Origin: Mesorhizobium loti
GTDB lineage: Bacteria; Pseudomonadota; Alphaproteobacteria; Rhizobiales; Rhizobiaceae
Assembly: GCF_003148495.1 (NCBI RefSeq)
Contig: NZ_QGGH01000004.1
Coordinates: 186,001 to 250,000, forward strand
Direction of reading: 5' to 3'
DNA length: 64,000 nucleotides
Positions within the stretch are counted from its first letter, which is position 1; each line of letters starts with the position of its first letter. Position numbers and translations under genes: made by a program. Below are positions 45,151-53,840 of this stretch, piece after piece. The notes beneath the pieces were generated by a model that searched no databases, had not been told where the DNA came from, and saw only the letters and a program-made list of their open reading frames with translations.

Positions 45151-47955
45151 TCACTCGGCGGCCGCCGCCCTGGCTTTGCCGCCGCGTTCGGGCACGATGC
45201 CTTCGAGCGTCGCCATCAGCCGGTTGCGAATGGTCGCGATGCGGGCCGGGCTGTCGATCTTCTGGCCGGTTAGATCGGTGACATAGAAGGTGTCGATGAC
45301 CTTTTCGCCGAAGGTGGTGATGTGGGCCGATGCGATGTCGAGCGACAGGTCGGAAAGCGTTCCGGTGATCTCCGACAGCAGCCCCGGCCGGTCCAGGCCT
45401 TCGACCTCGACGACCGAAAAACGGTTGGACAGCGTGTTGCGGATTTCGGCGCGTGGCGGGATCTTGAACACCTTGGCGCCACGCCGCGGCTTGGTGCGCT
45501 TCTCGATCATCTCCGGCAGCCAGCTCTTGCCCGACAGCACGTCCTCGATCAACCGGCCGACACGTTCGGCGCGCCGGCGCTCGTCCTCGTCACGGTCGAA
45601 TTCCCTCGAGATCAGGATGGTGTCGAGCGCGCGGCCGTCCGACGTCGTGAAGATCTGCGCGTCGACGATGTTGCCGCCGGCTCCGGCGCAAGCCCCGGCG
45701 ATGACCGACAGCAGGCGGGGATGGTCCTGCGCCAGCACGGTGATTTCGGTCACCGCCTCGAACTGGTGGGTCTTGACCATGGTGGCGAGCTTGTTGCCCG
45801 CCACATCCGCCTCGCGGATGAACTCGGCATGGCGCAGCTGGTCGGCGAGATCGACGGTCAAAAGGTAATTCTCGTAGTGCTGGCCGACATAGCGCTTGCG
45901 GGCCTTGTCCGGCCAGTCGCCAAGCGCCTCGGCCAGACGCTCGCGCGCCGCCGCCGTGCGCTGGGCGCGCGACACTTCTGAAAAACCGCCGGTCAAAAGC
46001 AATTCGGTCTCGTAGTAGAGCGTGCGGAGCAACTGGCCCTTCCAGCCGTTCCAGACACCGGGTCCAACGCCCCTGATATCGCAGACGGTGAGGATCAAAA
46101 GCAGCTTCAGCCGCTCGACCGACTGCACGATCGCGGCGAAATCCTCGATGGTCTTGCGGTCGTTGAGGTCGCGGGTCTGCGCCGTCATCGACATCACAAG
46201 GTGGTTCTCGACCAGCCAGGCCACGGTTTCGGTGTCGGCCGGCGACAGCCCCATATGCGGGCAGATGCGACGTGCGATCCTGGCGCCGGCCTCGGAATGA
46301 TCCTCCGGCCTGCCCTTGGCGATGTCATGCAGAAGCACGGCGACATAGAGCGCCTCGCGGCTCTTCTTCAGTCCCGGCATCAGCGTGTGCGAGAGGGGAT
46401 GGATCTTTTCGCCGTCGCCGCGCTCGATCTCGGCCAGCACGCCGATGCAGCGGATCAGGTGCTCGTCCACCGTGTAGTGGTGGTACATCGAGAACTGCAT
46501 CATGGCGACGATCTTGCCGAAATCGGGGATCAGCCTGCCGAGCAGCCCGGCCTCGTTCATGCGCCGCAGATTGAGTTCGGCATTGCGGTCTGACGTCAGG
46601 ATGTCGAGGAACAGCCGGTTGGCCTCCTCGTCGCGCCGCAGCGACTTGTTGACTAGGCTAAGCGAGCGGGTCAGCAGCTTCAGCGCGTCGGGATGGAATT
46701 CCAGGCCGTGCTTGTCGGCGAACCAGAACAATCTCAAAAGATTGACCGGATCGCGCTCGAACACCTGGTCGTCGGCGATGTTGATGCGGTGGTTGTCGAC
46801 AATGAAGTCGGAGGTGCCGGCCAGCTTACGCTTGCGCCTGGAGAAAGTCAGGAAGATGCGGTTGAAGCCCGGCACGTGCTTGGCCTGCTCTTCCTCGAGC
46901 GCGGCACAGAAGATGCGGGTCAGGTCCCCGACATCCTTGGCAACCAGGAAGTAGTGCTTCATGAAGCGCTCGACCGCCGACAGGCCGGGGTGCGTGGTGT
47001 AGCCCAGCCGTTCGGCGATCTCGCGCTGGATGTCGAAATGCAGCCGTTCTTCAGCTTTTCCGGTGAGGAAATGCATGTGGCAGCGTACCGCCCACAGGAA
47101 ATCCTCGGCCTTCTGGAACTCCCGGTATTCGCCCTCGGTGAAGACGCCCTTGTCGACCAGCTCCTCACCGGTGCGCACCCGGTAGAAATATTTGCCGATC
47201 CAGAACAGCGTCTGCAGATCGCGCAGGCCGCCCTTGCCGTCCTTGACGTTGGGCTCGACAAGATAGCGGCTTTCGCCGGCCTTGGCATGGCGGTCGTCGC
47301 GCTCGGCAAGCTTGGCCTGGACATATTCGGGGCCGGTCGTGCGCACCACCTCATGGTCGAAGCGCAGCATCAGTTCGTCATAGAGTTTTTCGTCGCCCCA
47401 TAGGAAGCGCGCTTCGAGGATCGAGGTGCGGATGGTGACATCGGTGCGCGACAGGCGCAGGCATTCGTCGATGTTACGGGTGGCGTGGCCGACCTTCAGC
47501 CCGAGATCCCACAGCATGTAGAGCATGTATTCGACGGTCTGTTCGCCCCACGGCGTCTGCTTGTAGGGCAGCAGGAACAGAAGATCGATGTCGGACCCGG
47601 GCGCCAGCGTGCCGCGGCCGTAGCCTCCGACGGCGACGACGGCCATGCGCTCCGCCGAAGACGGGTTCTTGACCCGGTAGACATGGGTGACGGCGAAATC
47701 GTAAAGCGCCCGGATGATCTCGTCCATGAGATGCGACAGCCGCGCCGCGCAGGCGCTGCCACCGCCATCGTCCCGCAGCATGCGCTCGGCAACGGTGCGC
47801 CCCTCGGCCAACCGTCCCTTGAGCAGCTGGAGCACACCGCTGCGCGCGGCCTGTCCGGAACCGTCGCCTGCCGTGGCCGCGGTCAGCGCGGTCATCTCGC
47901 GGCGCAAGGCTTCGCCGTCGATCAGTTCGTCGAGCTTCAGGGAGATTCTTGCCAT
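45151..47955 (-). CDS. glnD: Bifunctional PII uridylyltransferase/uridylyl-removing enzyme
   Basis: A 934-residue GlnD. The nucleotidyltransferase domain has GGYGRGTLAPGSDIDLLFL (110-128) with its metal-binding aspartates. A central HD domain (about 520-640; LLHDIAKGRPEDHS) removes UMP. Two C-terminal ACT domains (about 735-810 and 850-925; VEVEGLDRPGLLSEITGTL in the second) sense glutamine. The protein modifies PII (GlnB/GlnK) to signal nitrogen status. The length is typical of rhizobial GlnD. In S. meliloti mutS is next to glnD; here about 5.9 kb of other genes lies between them. Confidence 0.95.
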   Translation of the reverse strand: MARISLKLDELIDGEALRREMTALTAATAGDGSGQAARSGVLQLLKGRLAEGRTVAERMLRDDGGGSACAARLSHLMDEIIRALYDFAVTHVYRVKNPSSAERMAVVAVGGYGRGTLAPGSDIDLLFLLPYKQTPWGEQTVEYMLYMLWDLGLKVGHATRNIDECLRLSRTDVTIRTSILEARFLWGDEKLYDELMLRFDHEVVRTTGPEYVQAKLAERDDRHAKAGESRYLVEPNVKDGKGGLRDLQTLFWIGKYFYRVRTGEELVDKGVFTEGEYREFQKAEDFLWAVRCHMHFLTGKAEERLHFDIQREIAERLGYTTHPGLSAVERFMKHYFLVAKDVGDLTRIFCAALEEEQAKHVPGFNRIFLTFSRRKRKLAGTSDFIVDNHRINIADDQVFERDPVNLLRLFWFADKHGLEFHPDALKLLTRSLSLVNKSLRRDEEANRLFLDILTSDRNAELNLRRMNEAGLLGRLIPDFGKIVAMMQFSMYHHYTVDEHLIRCIGVLAEIERGDGEKIHPLSHTLMPGLKKSREALYVAVLLHDIAKGRPEDHSEAGARIARRICPHMGLSPADTETVAWLVENHLVMSMTAQTRDLNDRKTIEDFAAIVQSVERLKLLLILTVCDIRGVGPGVWNGWKGQLLRTLYYETELLLTGGFSEVSRAQRTAAARERLAEALGDWPDKARKRYVGQHYENYLLTVDLADQLRHAEFIREADVAGNKLATMVKTHQFEAVTEITVLAQDHPRLLSVIAGACAGAGGNIVDAQIFTTSDGRALDTILISREFDRDEDERRRAERVGRLIEDVLSGKSWLPEMIEKRTKPRRGAKVFKIPPRAEIRNTLSNRFSVVEVEGLDRPGLLSEITGTLSDLSLDIASAHITTFGEKVIDTFYVTDLTGQKIDSPARIATIRNRLMATLEGIVPERGGKARAAAAE

Positions 47956-48045
47956 ATGTCCAAGTCGGCCTTGCCTTTTCGGCGGCGTCTATAGCGCGTT
48001 TTCGCGGCGCTGGGTATGGGGCGGGAGGCCAGCCCCGAAAGCGGC

Positions 48046-48849
48046 CTAGTCGATTGCCTCGGTCCGGTCGAGAGGGACGACAATATGTTGCCGAAATCTG
48101 CAGAAATCGATGATCCAGCGTAGAATTCGCCCGGCCTCTTTCCTGATTCTCTGGGCGGTCAGTTTCCTGCGTTTTACGGCAAGCCCGCTTGCGACCCGTG
48201 CGGCTTCCCGTTCCTGCTCAAGCAGGCTTGGCAGTCTGTCGCCGACGAACTGGTCCTGCGCGCACACAGCGGGAACGAGCTGGTAGATCGTCTTGCGCGC
48301 CGATCTCGGGAGAGCCAGATCGAAGATGAGTTCATCGACAGCCACGTTGACCTGTGCGGTTGCATCGAGAAGATGGCGCGCCATCTGCCTCGAGAGCAGG
48401 TAACCGCCAGCCCCGACATGGCTCTTGCTCAGCCTGAATACGGAAAAACCGCGGCCAACGGAGATCCTTCTGCGCTGGATCATGGTTTTGGCAAAGAAGG
48501 TCTCGAGCTTGACGACATCGGCATCGGCCGGAATCCAACTCGTATCGGCAAGCAGCGCGCCGGCCTTCGCGGAAAGCACCATGTCGTCCTCGAACACGGC
48601 GCCGTACGGGGCCTCGTCTTGCGCAATGATCGTCCAGCAGGTGCGATGGCTGTGCAAGCAGGCGATCTCGCTCCCCGACAGGGGGCGGATGGCATGCATG
48701 GCGTGCTGCGGTTGCAACACCAGGTCCGGGTGTTCCCTGGCATCGATTGCGGCCACCCGCTCGAACGCAACGCCAATGCGGGCAAACTCCGCCGTCATAT
48801 GGGCAAGCCTCTCAGGAGACCGATCGAGATTGATGACCAGACGCTTCAT
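48046..48849 (-). CDS. Family 25 glycosyltransferase (LPS-type)
   Basis: A 267-residue GT25 protein. The fold starts RLVINLDRSPERLAHM, and HRTCWTIIAQDEAPYGAVFEDDMVLS (about 65-90) contains the acceptor and EDD metal/donor motif characteristic of GT25 lipooligosaccharide galactosyltransferases. GAGGYLLSRQMARHLL near residue 150 is the second conserved block. The C-terminal 70 residues are strongly basic. A GTG 18 bp upstream is in frame but too close to its GGAAG. It lies directly after glnD on the same strand and is separated from the copper genes by a divergent promoter. It probably modifies a surface glycan. Confidence 0.82.
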   Translation of the reverse strand: MKRLVINLDRSPERLAHMTAEFARIGVAFERVAAIDAREHPDLVLQPQHAMHAIRPLSGSEIACLHSHRTCWTIIAQDEAPYGAVFEDDMVLSAKAGALLADTSWIPADADVVKLETFFAKTMIQRRRISVGRGFSVFRLSKSHVGAGGYLLSRQMARHLLDATAQVNVAVDELIFDLALPRSARKTIYQLVPAVCAQDQFVGDRLPSLLEQEREAARVASGLAVKRRKLTAQRIRKEAGRILRWIIDFCRFRQHIVVPLDRTEAID

Positions 48850-48975
48850 TACCGACGAACTCTTCACCTTCCGAGACCACCGGGGCTCTCTAGCAGCGGC
48901 GATGTTGCCGCGTAAGGACTTTTTATGGGAGAATCGCGCGCACCGGGCCGGTGATGCAAAAAGTCGAAACAGGCC

Positions 48976-49006
48976 TTGACCTTCCAGTTACTGGAAGCAC
49001 TACCTG
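48976..49006 (+). promoter_or_regulatory. CueR/HmrR-type promoter and operator for the copper ATPase
   Basis: TTGACC (48976-48981) and TACCTG (49001-49006) are separated by 19 bp, the long spacing of MerR-family promoters. The spacer carries the perfect dyad CTTCCAGT-T-ACTGGAAG (48981-48997), which matches the CueR-box core of CTTCC and GGAAG. HmrR encoded at 39.6 kb is the probable activator. Confidence 0.85.
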
Positions 49007-49039
49007 ACCCTCGAAGCAGAAACATCGAGGCATTTCGCA

Positions 49040-51541
49040 ATGACACATTCAGACCACGGCCACCATGCGCATGGCAGCTGCTGCGCGGCGAAAGCTGCGG
49101 CCGAGGATCCGGCCCTGCTGCGCGACCCGGTCTGCGGCATGATCGTCGACCCGGCCGCCGGCAAACCGACGGCCGAGCATGATGGCCATCTCTATCATTT
49201 CTGCAGCCAGGGCTGCCGTACGAAATTCGTCGCCGAGCCGGAAAAATTCCTGACGGCCACTGATCCGGTCTGCGGCATGAGTGTCGATCGCGCGACAGCC
49301 AGACACTTTGCCCGCCACGAAGGTCAGGGTTTCTATTTCTGCTCCGCCGCTTGCCAGGCGAAATTCGAGGCGGAGCCGCAAAAATATCTCGGCGACAAGC
49401 CGGCGCCGCAGCCGATGCCCAAGGGCACGCAATACACCTGCCCGATGCATCCCGAAATCATCCGCGACAAGCCTGGGTCCTGCCCGATCTGTGGCATGGC
49501 CCTGGAGCCGATGGGCGTGCCGACGGGCGATGAAGGGCCAAATCCCGAGCTGGTCGACTTCACCAGGCGGTTCTGGGTGAGCGCCGTCCTGTCGGTCCCC
49601 CTTCTGATCATCGCCATGGCGCCCATGATCGGCCTGACGTTTGAAGGCCTGGTCGAGGATCGGACAAAGGTCTGGATCGAGCTGGTCCTGGCAAGTCCGG
49701 TGGTGCTTTGGGCCGCCTTTCCCTTCTTCCACCGCGGCTGGGACTCGCTGGTCAACCGCAGCCCCAACATGTGGACGCTGATCTCGCTCGGCGTTGGTGC
49801 CGCCTATCTCTACAGCGTCGTCGCCACACTGTTTCCGGACATTTTTCCGCATCAGTTCCGCGGCCATGGCGGTGCCGTGCCGGTGTATTTCGAGGCCGCC
49901 GCCGTCATCGTCGCGCTGGTCTTCCTAGGCCAGGTGCTGGAGTTGCGCGCCCGTGAAAAGACCGGGTCGGCAATCCGCGCCTTGCTCGATCTCGCGCCGA
50001 AGACCGCGCGGCTGATCGCCGCCGACGGTTCCGAAAGCGATGTGCCGCTCGACGCGGTCAAGGCCGGCGATCGCCTGCGCCTCCGCCCCGGTGATGCCGT
50101 GCCGGTCGACGGCACGGTGCTGGAAGGCCGCTCCTCGATCGACGAATCGATGATCACGGGCGAACCGTTGCCGGTCGAGAAGACCGAGGGCGATGCGCTG
50201 ACCGGCGGCACGCTCAACAGACAAGGTTCGCTGATCATGCGCGCCGAGCGGATCGGCGCCGAGACGACGCTGGCGCGCATTGTCGAGCTCGTCGCCAAGG
50301 CGCAGCGCTCCCGCGCCCCGATTCAAGGGTTGGCCGATCGCGTTTCTTTCTACTTTGTCCCGGCCGTCGTCCTTGTCGCGATTGCCGCTTTCATCGCCTG
50401 GGCCGTGTTTGGACCCGAGCCCAGCCTGATCTTTGCCATCGTCTCGGCGGTGTCGGTGCTCATCATCGCTTGCCCCTGTGCGCTCGGCCTCGCCACGCCG
50501 ATGTCGATCATGACCGCCACCGGGCGCGGGGCGCATGCCGGCGTGCTGATCAAGGAGGCCGCGGCGCTCGAGCGCTTCGCCTCCGTCGACACGCTGATCG
50601 TCGACAAGACGGGTACGCTGACCGAAGGCCGGCCGAAACTGACCGATGTCGTTGCGGCAAACGGTTTTTCCGACGACGAATTGCTGGCGCTCGCCGCGGG
50701 TCTGGAGAAGGGCTCGGAGCATCCGTTGGCTGAGGCCATCGTTGACGGCGCTGGGACGCGCGGACTGAAGATCAATGAGGCCTCCGGCTTCGAGGCAGTC
50801 ACCGGCAAGGGCGTTTCCGGTTCGATCTCGGGAAAGAAAATCGCGCTCGGCAATGCCGCCATGATGGCTGATCTCGGCATCGACACCACACCCATCTCAG
50901 CCAAGGCCGAGGCGCTGCAGGTCGAAGGCAAGACGGCGATGTTCGTCGTCGTGGACAAGAAACTGGCCGGCCTCGTCGCCGTCGCCGACCCGGTCAAGGC
51001 GACCACCGCCGAGGCGATCAGGGCGCTGCACGACAGCGGCTTGCGGATCATCATGGCGACCGGCGACAACGAACGCACGGCAAGGGCGATCGCCAGAAGC
51101 CTAGGCATCGACGAGGTTCGCGCCGGCCTGTTGCCGGAGCAGAAGGCCGCCCTCGTCGACGAGCTGCGCGCCACGGGCAAAGGCGTCGCCATGGCCGGCG
51201 ACGGCGTCAACGATGCACCCGCCCTTGCCGCCGCCGATGTCGGCATCGCCATGGGCACCGGCGCCGATGTCGCCGTCGAAAGCGCCGGCATCACCTTGGT
51301 CAAGGGCGACCTCAACGGCATCGTGCGCGCGCGCACGCTGGCGCAGGCGACGATCCGCAACATCCGCCAGAACCTGTTCTTTGCCTTCCTCTACAACGTG
51401 CTTGGCGTGCCGGTCGCCGCCGGTGTGCTCTATCCGCTCACCGGCACGCTGTTGTCGCCGATGCTGGCGGCGGCGGCGATGAGCCTGTCCTCGGTGTCGG
51501 TGATCGCAAACGCATTGCGGCTGAGAACATTGAAACTCTGA
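49040..51541 (+). CDS. copA: Copper-exporting P1B-type ATPase with two YHS domains
   Basis: An 833-residue P-type ATPase. After a His-rich start come two YHS metal domains (about 29-71 and 75-117, each with DPVCGM), then a heavy-metal binding domain QYTCPMHPEIIR...CPICGMALEP (about 131-157). The usual MXCXXC HMA domains are absent. The membrane core has CPC in IIACPCALG (about 475-483). The phosphorylation site is DKTGTLTEGRP (about 522-532), SEHPLAEA gives the HP motif, and AGDGVNDAPAL is the hinge. It exports Cu(I) from the cytoplasm. The CueR-type promoter upstream supports copper over other metals. Confidence 0.92.
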   Translation: MTHSDHGHHAHGSCCAAKAAAEDPALLRDPVCGMIVDPAAGKPTAEHDGHLYHFCSQGCRTKFVAEPEKFLTATDPVCGMSVDRATARHFARHEGQGFYFCSAACQAKFEAEPQKYLGDKPAPQPMPKGTQYTCPMHPEIIRDKPGSCPICGMALEPMGVPTGDEGPNPELVDFTRRFWVSAVLSVPLLIIAMAPMIGLTFEGLVEDRTKVWIELVLASPVVLWAAFPFFHRGWDSLVNRSPNMWTLISLGVGAAYLYSVVATLFPDIFPHQFRGHGGAVPVYFEAAAVIVALVFLGQVLELRAREKTGSAIRALLDLAPKTARLIAADGSESDVPLDAVKAGDRLRLRPGDAVPVDGTVLEGRSSIDESMITGEPLPVEKTEGDALTGGTLNRQGSLIMRAERIGAETTLARIVELVAKAQRSRAPIQGLADRVSFYFVPAVVLVAIAAFIAWAVFGPEPSLIFAIVSAVSVLIIACPCALGLATPMSIMTATGRGAHAGVLIKEAAALERFASVDTLIVDKTGTLTEGRPKLTDVVAANGFSDDELLALAAGLEKGSEHPLAEAIVDGAGTRGLKINEASGFEAVTGKGVSGSISGKKIALGNAAMMADLGIDTTPISAKAEALQVEGKTAMFVVVDKKLAGLVAVADPVKATTAEAIRALHDSGLRIIMATGDNERTARAIARSLGIDEVRAGLLPEQKAALVDELRATGKGVAMAGDGVNDAPALAAADVGIAMGTGADVAVESAGITLVKGDLNGIVRARTLAQATIRNIRQNLFFAFLYNVLGVPVAAGVLYPLTGTLLSPMLAAAAMSLSSVSVIANALRLRTLKL

Positions 51542-51584
51542 GCCAAGCCCCCAGATACGAAACCCACCCAACAGGAGACCATGA

Positions 51585-51977
51585 ATGACCTTGGCTAAAA
51601 AACTCGTGCTTTTGCTGATGGCGGCCGGAATGCTGCTTGCTGTCTTCCTCGAAAGCGTCCCGGCACAGAGCGAGGAGATGAAACACGACATGGGCGCCAT
51701 GGCGACGGACGCGACCAGCCCTTCGACCGAAGGCTACAAAGCCGCGATGGACAAGATGCATGCCGACATGATGGCATCTGAATACACCGGCAATGCCGAT
51801 GTCGATTTCGTCAAGGGCATGATCCCGCACCATCAGGGTGCTATCGACATGGCCAAGGTCGAGCTCGCCAACGGCAAGGACCCGGAAATCCGCAAGCTCG
51901 CCGAAGGCGTCATCGCCGCGCAGGAAGCCGAGATCAAGCAGATGCAGGATTGGCTCGCCGCCCATCCGGTGAAGTAG
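51585..51977 (+). CDS. DUF305 periplasmic protein (CopM-like)
   Basis: A 130-residue protein with an N-terminal signal peptide (to about residue 28) and a DUF305 domain. The conserved histidine pair is in MIPHHQGAIDMAK (about 79-91), and MDKMHADMMASEYTGNADVDFVKGM supplies the Met and His residues that could bind copper. CopM of cyanobacteria belongs here. AGGAG lies seven bases before the ATG. It begins 43 bp after copA and is probably co-transcribed from the HmrR-dependent promoter, giving periplasmic copper handling. Confidence 0.85.
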   Translation: MTLAKKLVLLLMAAGMLLAVFLESVPAQSEEMKHDMGAMATDATSPSTEGYKAAMDKMHADMMASEYTGNADVDFVKGMIPHHQGAIDMAKVELANGKDPEIRKLAEGVIAAQEAEIKQMQDWLAAHPVK

Positions 51978-52063
51978 ACTTTCGGCAATCGCCTAGGCGG
52001 CGAGAACGCCTCTGGATTTCTCGCCCAGCCTGTGATGCGATCCGGCCCCAACTGGAGCCCGCC

Positions 52064-52909
52064 ATGCCGTCGATCATCAGAACCACCAAACTGCCCTCTG
52101 GCGAAGCCGTTCAGGTGCTTGGTCAGGGGACATGGAAGATGGGCGAGGATATCAGCCGCCGTACCGATGAGGTCAATGCTCTCAAGCTCGGCCTCGACCT
52201 CGGCATCACACTGATCGACACCGCCGAAATGTATGCCAGCGGCGGCGCCGAGGAGGTGGTGGCCGAGGCCATTGCCGGGCGCCGCGACGAGACCTTCCTG
52301 GTCTCGAAAGTGCTGCCGTCAAACGCTTCGCGCGCGGGCGTGCAGCGCGCCTGCGAAAACAGCCTGAAACGCCTGCGTACCGACCGCATCGACCTCTATC
52401 TGCTGCATTGGCCCGGCAGCGTGCCTCTGACTGAGACGGTCGCGGCCTTCGAGGCCCTGAAAAAGGCCGGCAAGATCCGCCACTGGGGTGTCAGCAATTT
52501 CGACACCGACGAGATGGAAGAGCTGATCGGCTTGTCCGATGGCGGCAATGTCCAGACCAACCAGGTGCTCTACAATCTGGTCCGGCGTGGCCTTGAATTC
52601 GACCTGGCGCCCTGGAGCCGGCAGCGCGGCATTCCGCTGATGGCCTATTCGCCGGTCGAGCAGGGCGCGCTGGCGCGCAATGCCAGGCTCGACGCCGTCG
52701 CCGCCCGCCACAATGCGACCCCGGCACAGATCGCCCTGGCCTGGGTGATGCATCAGGAGGGCGTCATCGCCATCCCGAAGGCAAGCAGCCAGGAACATGT
52801 CCGCCAGAATGTCGCCGCGCTCGACATCAAGCTTACGCCACAGGACATCGCCGATCTCGACCGCGCCTTCCCGCCGCCGGCGCGCAAACGTGGGTTGGAG
52901 ATGATCTAG
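52064..52909 (+). CDS. Aldo/keto reductase
   Basis: A 281-residue NADPH-dependent oxidoreductase of the aldo/keto reductase barrel. The catalytic tetrad can be placed in LIDTAEMYASGGAEE (Asp and Tyr), LVSKVLPS (Lys) and LYLLHWPGS (His). HWGVSNFDTDEMEEL, QTNQVLYNL and the NADP-binding IPKASSQEHVRQN are also present. The start is set by GGAG six bases upstream. It follows the DUF305 gene by 86 bp; a link to metal stress is possible but not shown. The substrate is unknown. Confidence 0.88.
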   Translation: MPSIIRTTKLPSGEAVQVLGQGTWKMGEDISRRTDEVNALKLGLDLGITLIDTAEMYASGGAEEVVAEAIAGRRDETFLVSKVLPSNASRAGVQRACENSLKRLRTDRIDLYLLHWPGSVPLTETVAAFEALKKAGKIRHWGVSNFDTDEMEELIGLSDGGNVQTNQVLYNLVRRGLEFDLAPWSRQRGIPLMAYSPVEQGALARNARLDAVAARHNATPAQIALAWVMHQEGVIAIPKASSQEHVRQNVAALDIKLTPQDIADLDRAFPPPARKRGLEMI

Positions 52910-52913
52910 AGAG

Positions 52914-52948
52914 GCATGATCCCGAAGCGGGAACCAGTTTTCGGAAAT
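52914..52948. repeat. Rhizobial intergenic palindromic element, half copy
   Basis: It starts GCATGATCCCGAA like the element at 7094, with an inner CCGAA (52922-52926) and TTCGG (52940-52944) stem. The distal GATCATGC arm is replaced by other sequence. It lies between the aldo/keto reductase and the MBL hydrolase and supplies a spurious upstream ATG at 52916. Confidence 0.65.
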
Positions 52949-52960
52949 AGCGAGCAAGCA

Positions 52961-53770
52961 TTGGAACGAATTTCAGCCGGGCATCGGCACACGGCGTACA
53001 GAATCGGAGCCATGACGGTCACGTCGCTGCGCGACGGTTATGTCGACATGCCAATAAGGCGGCTGCGCCAGCCCGGAAACATTGTATTCGGCGATAAGCT
53101 GCCATCGCAGGTAGCGCTCGTTGACGGCGCGCTCAGGCTATCCGTCAACGCCTTTGCCATCGATGACGGCGACGACATCACGCTGATCGACACAGGGGCT
53201 TCGAACGCCTGGCACCCGACGATGGGGCATTTGCCCGAGGCGCTGCGCGAGGCGAAGATCGCCATCGACCGGGTACGCACAATTGCCTTCACCCACACCC
53301 ATCTCGACCATATCCACGGGCTCATCCTTGCCGATGGTCGGGATGGCTTCCCGCAACTTACGCGCCTGCTTGTCCCGCGACTCGAGCTCGGCATGTTCCG
53401 GGCAGAGGCGAGGCTGGAACGCTTCCACAGCCGGGCCCAGCCTTTCGACGCCGGACAGCGCGTCAGCGCTCATATCGAGACGATCGCCGCCGCTGGCCAT
53501 GAAGTCGGTCACACCTGCTTCCGCGTCATGAGCGAGGACGAAACGCTGTTGATCTGGGGCGACATCGTGCATGTGCCGTCGCTTCAATTCGATCGACCGG
53601 AGATCACGTGGGAATTCGACGCCGACCAGGAGGAGGCACGGGCAAGCCGGCTGCAGATAATGGCCCTTGCAGCCGACAACGGCTGCTACGTCGCAGGTGC
53701 GCATCTCGATTCACCGGGTGTCGGCCGGGTTTTCCGAGCCGAAAGAGGCTTCCGCTTCGAACCTTTGTAG
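52961..53770 (+). CDS. MBL-fold metallo-hydrolase
   Basis: A 269-residue metallo-beta-lactamase-fold enzyme. The metal-binding motif is FTHTHLDHIHG (about 110-120), with further ligands in AGHEVGHTCF and LIWGDIVHVPS, and a final GAHLD near the C-terminus. The opening HTAYRIGAMTVTSLRDGYVDMP is the common first beta-hairpin of MBL hydrolases. I chose the TTG because the frame further upstream, including an ATG at 52916, lies in a palindromic repeat. ATG 53012 would shorten the first strand. Substrate class (lactonase, thioesterase or other) cannot be told. Confidence 0.8.
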   Translation: MERISAGHRHTAYRIGAMTVTSLRDGYVDMPIRRLRQPGNIVFGDKLPSQVALVDGALRLSVNAFAIDDGDDITLIDTGASNAWHPTMGHLPEALREAKIAIDRVRTIAFTHTHLDHIHGLILADGRDGFPQLTRLLVPRLELGMFRAEARLERFHSRAQPFDAGQRVSAHIETIAAAGHEVGHTCFRVMSEDETLLIWGDIVHVPSLQFDRPEITWEFDADQEEARASRLQIMALAADNGCYVAGAHLDSPGVGRVFRAERGFRFEPL

Positions 53771-53772
53771 GA

Positions 53773-53825
53773 ACGGCAGCAAACGAGCAGCTGCCGTCAA
53801 GCCCGGACGTCGTTTTACGCCCGGG
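53773..53825. terminator. Paired hairpins between convergent MBL and mutS genes
   Basis: ACGGCAGC (53773-53780) pairs with GCTGCCGT (53790-53797), and CCCGG (53802-53806) pairs with CCGGG (53821-53825). They sit in the 70 bp between convergent stops and are positioned to end both transcripts. There is no long T-run, so termination is inferred from position. Confidence 0.45.
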
Positions 53826-53840
53826 TCACTGAGGGGAGTC

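Noticed and set aside
43110..45281. 723-codon open frame on the plus strand
   Set aside because: Antisense to murJ and the 5' part of trpS; low-complexity Arg/His/Gln/Asp composition and no motif.
52916..52960. Extending the MBL hydrolase to the ATG at 52916
   Set aside because: This ATG lies in a dispersed palindromic element, so the added residues are not family sequence.
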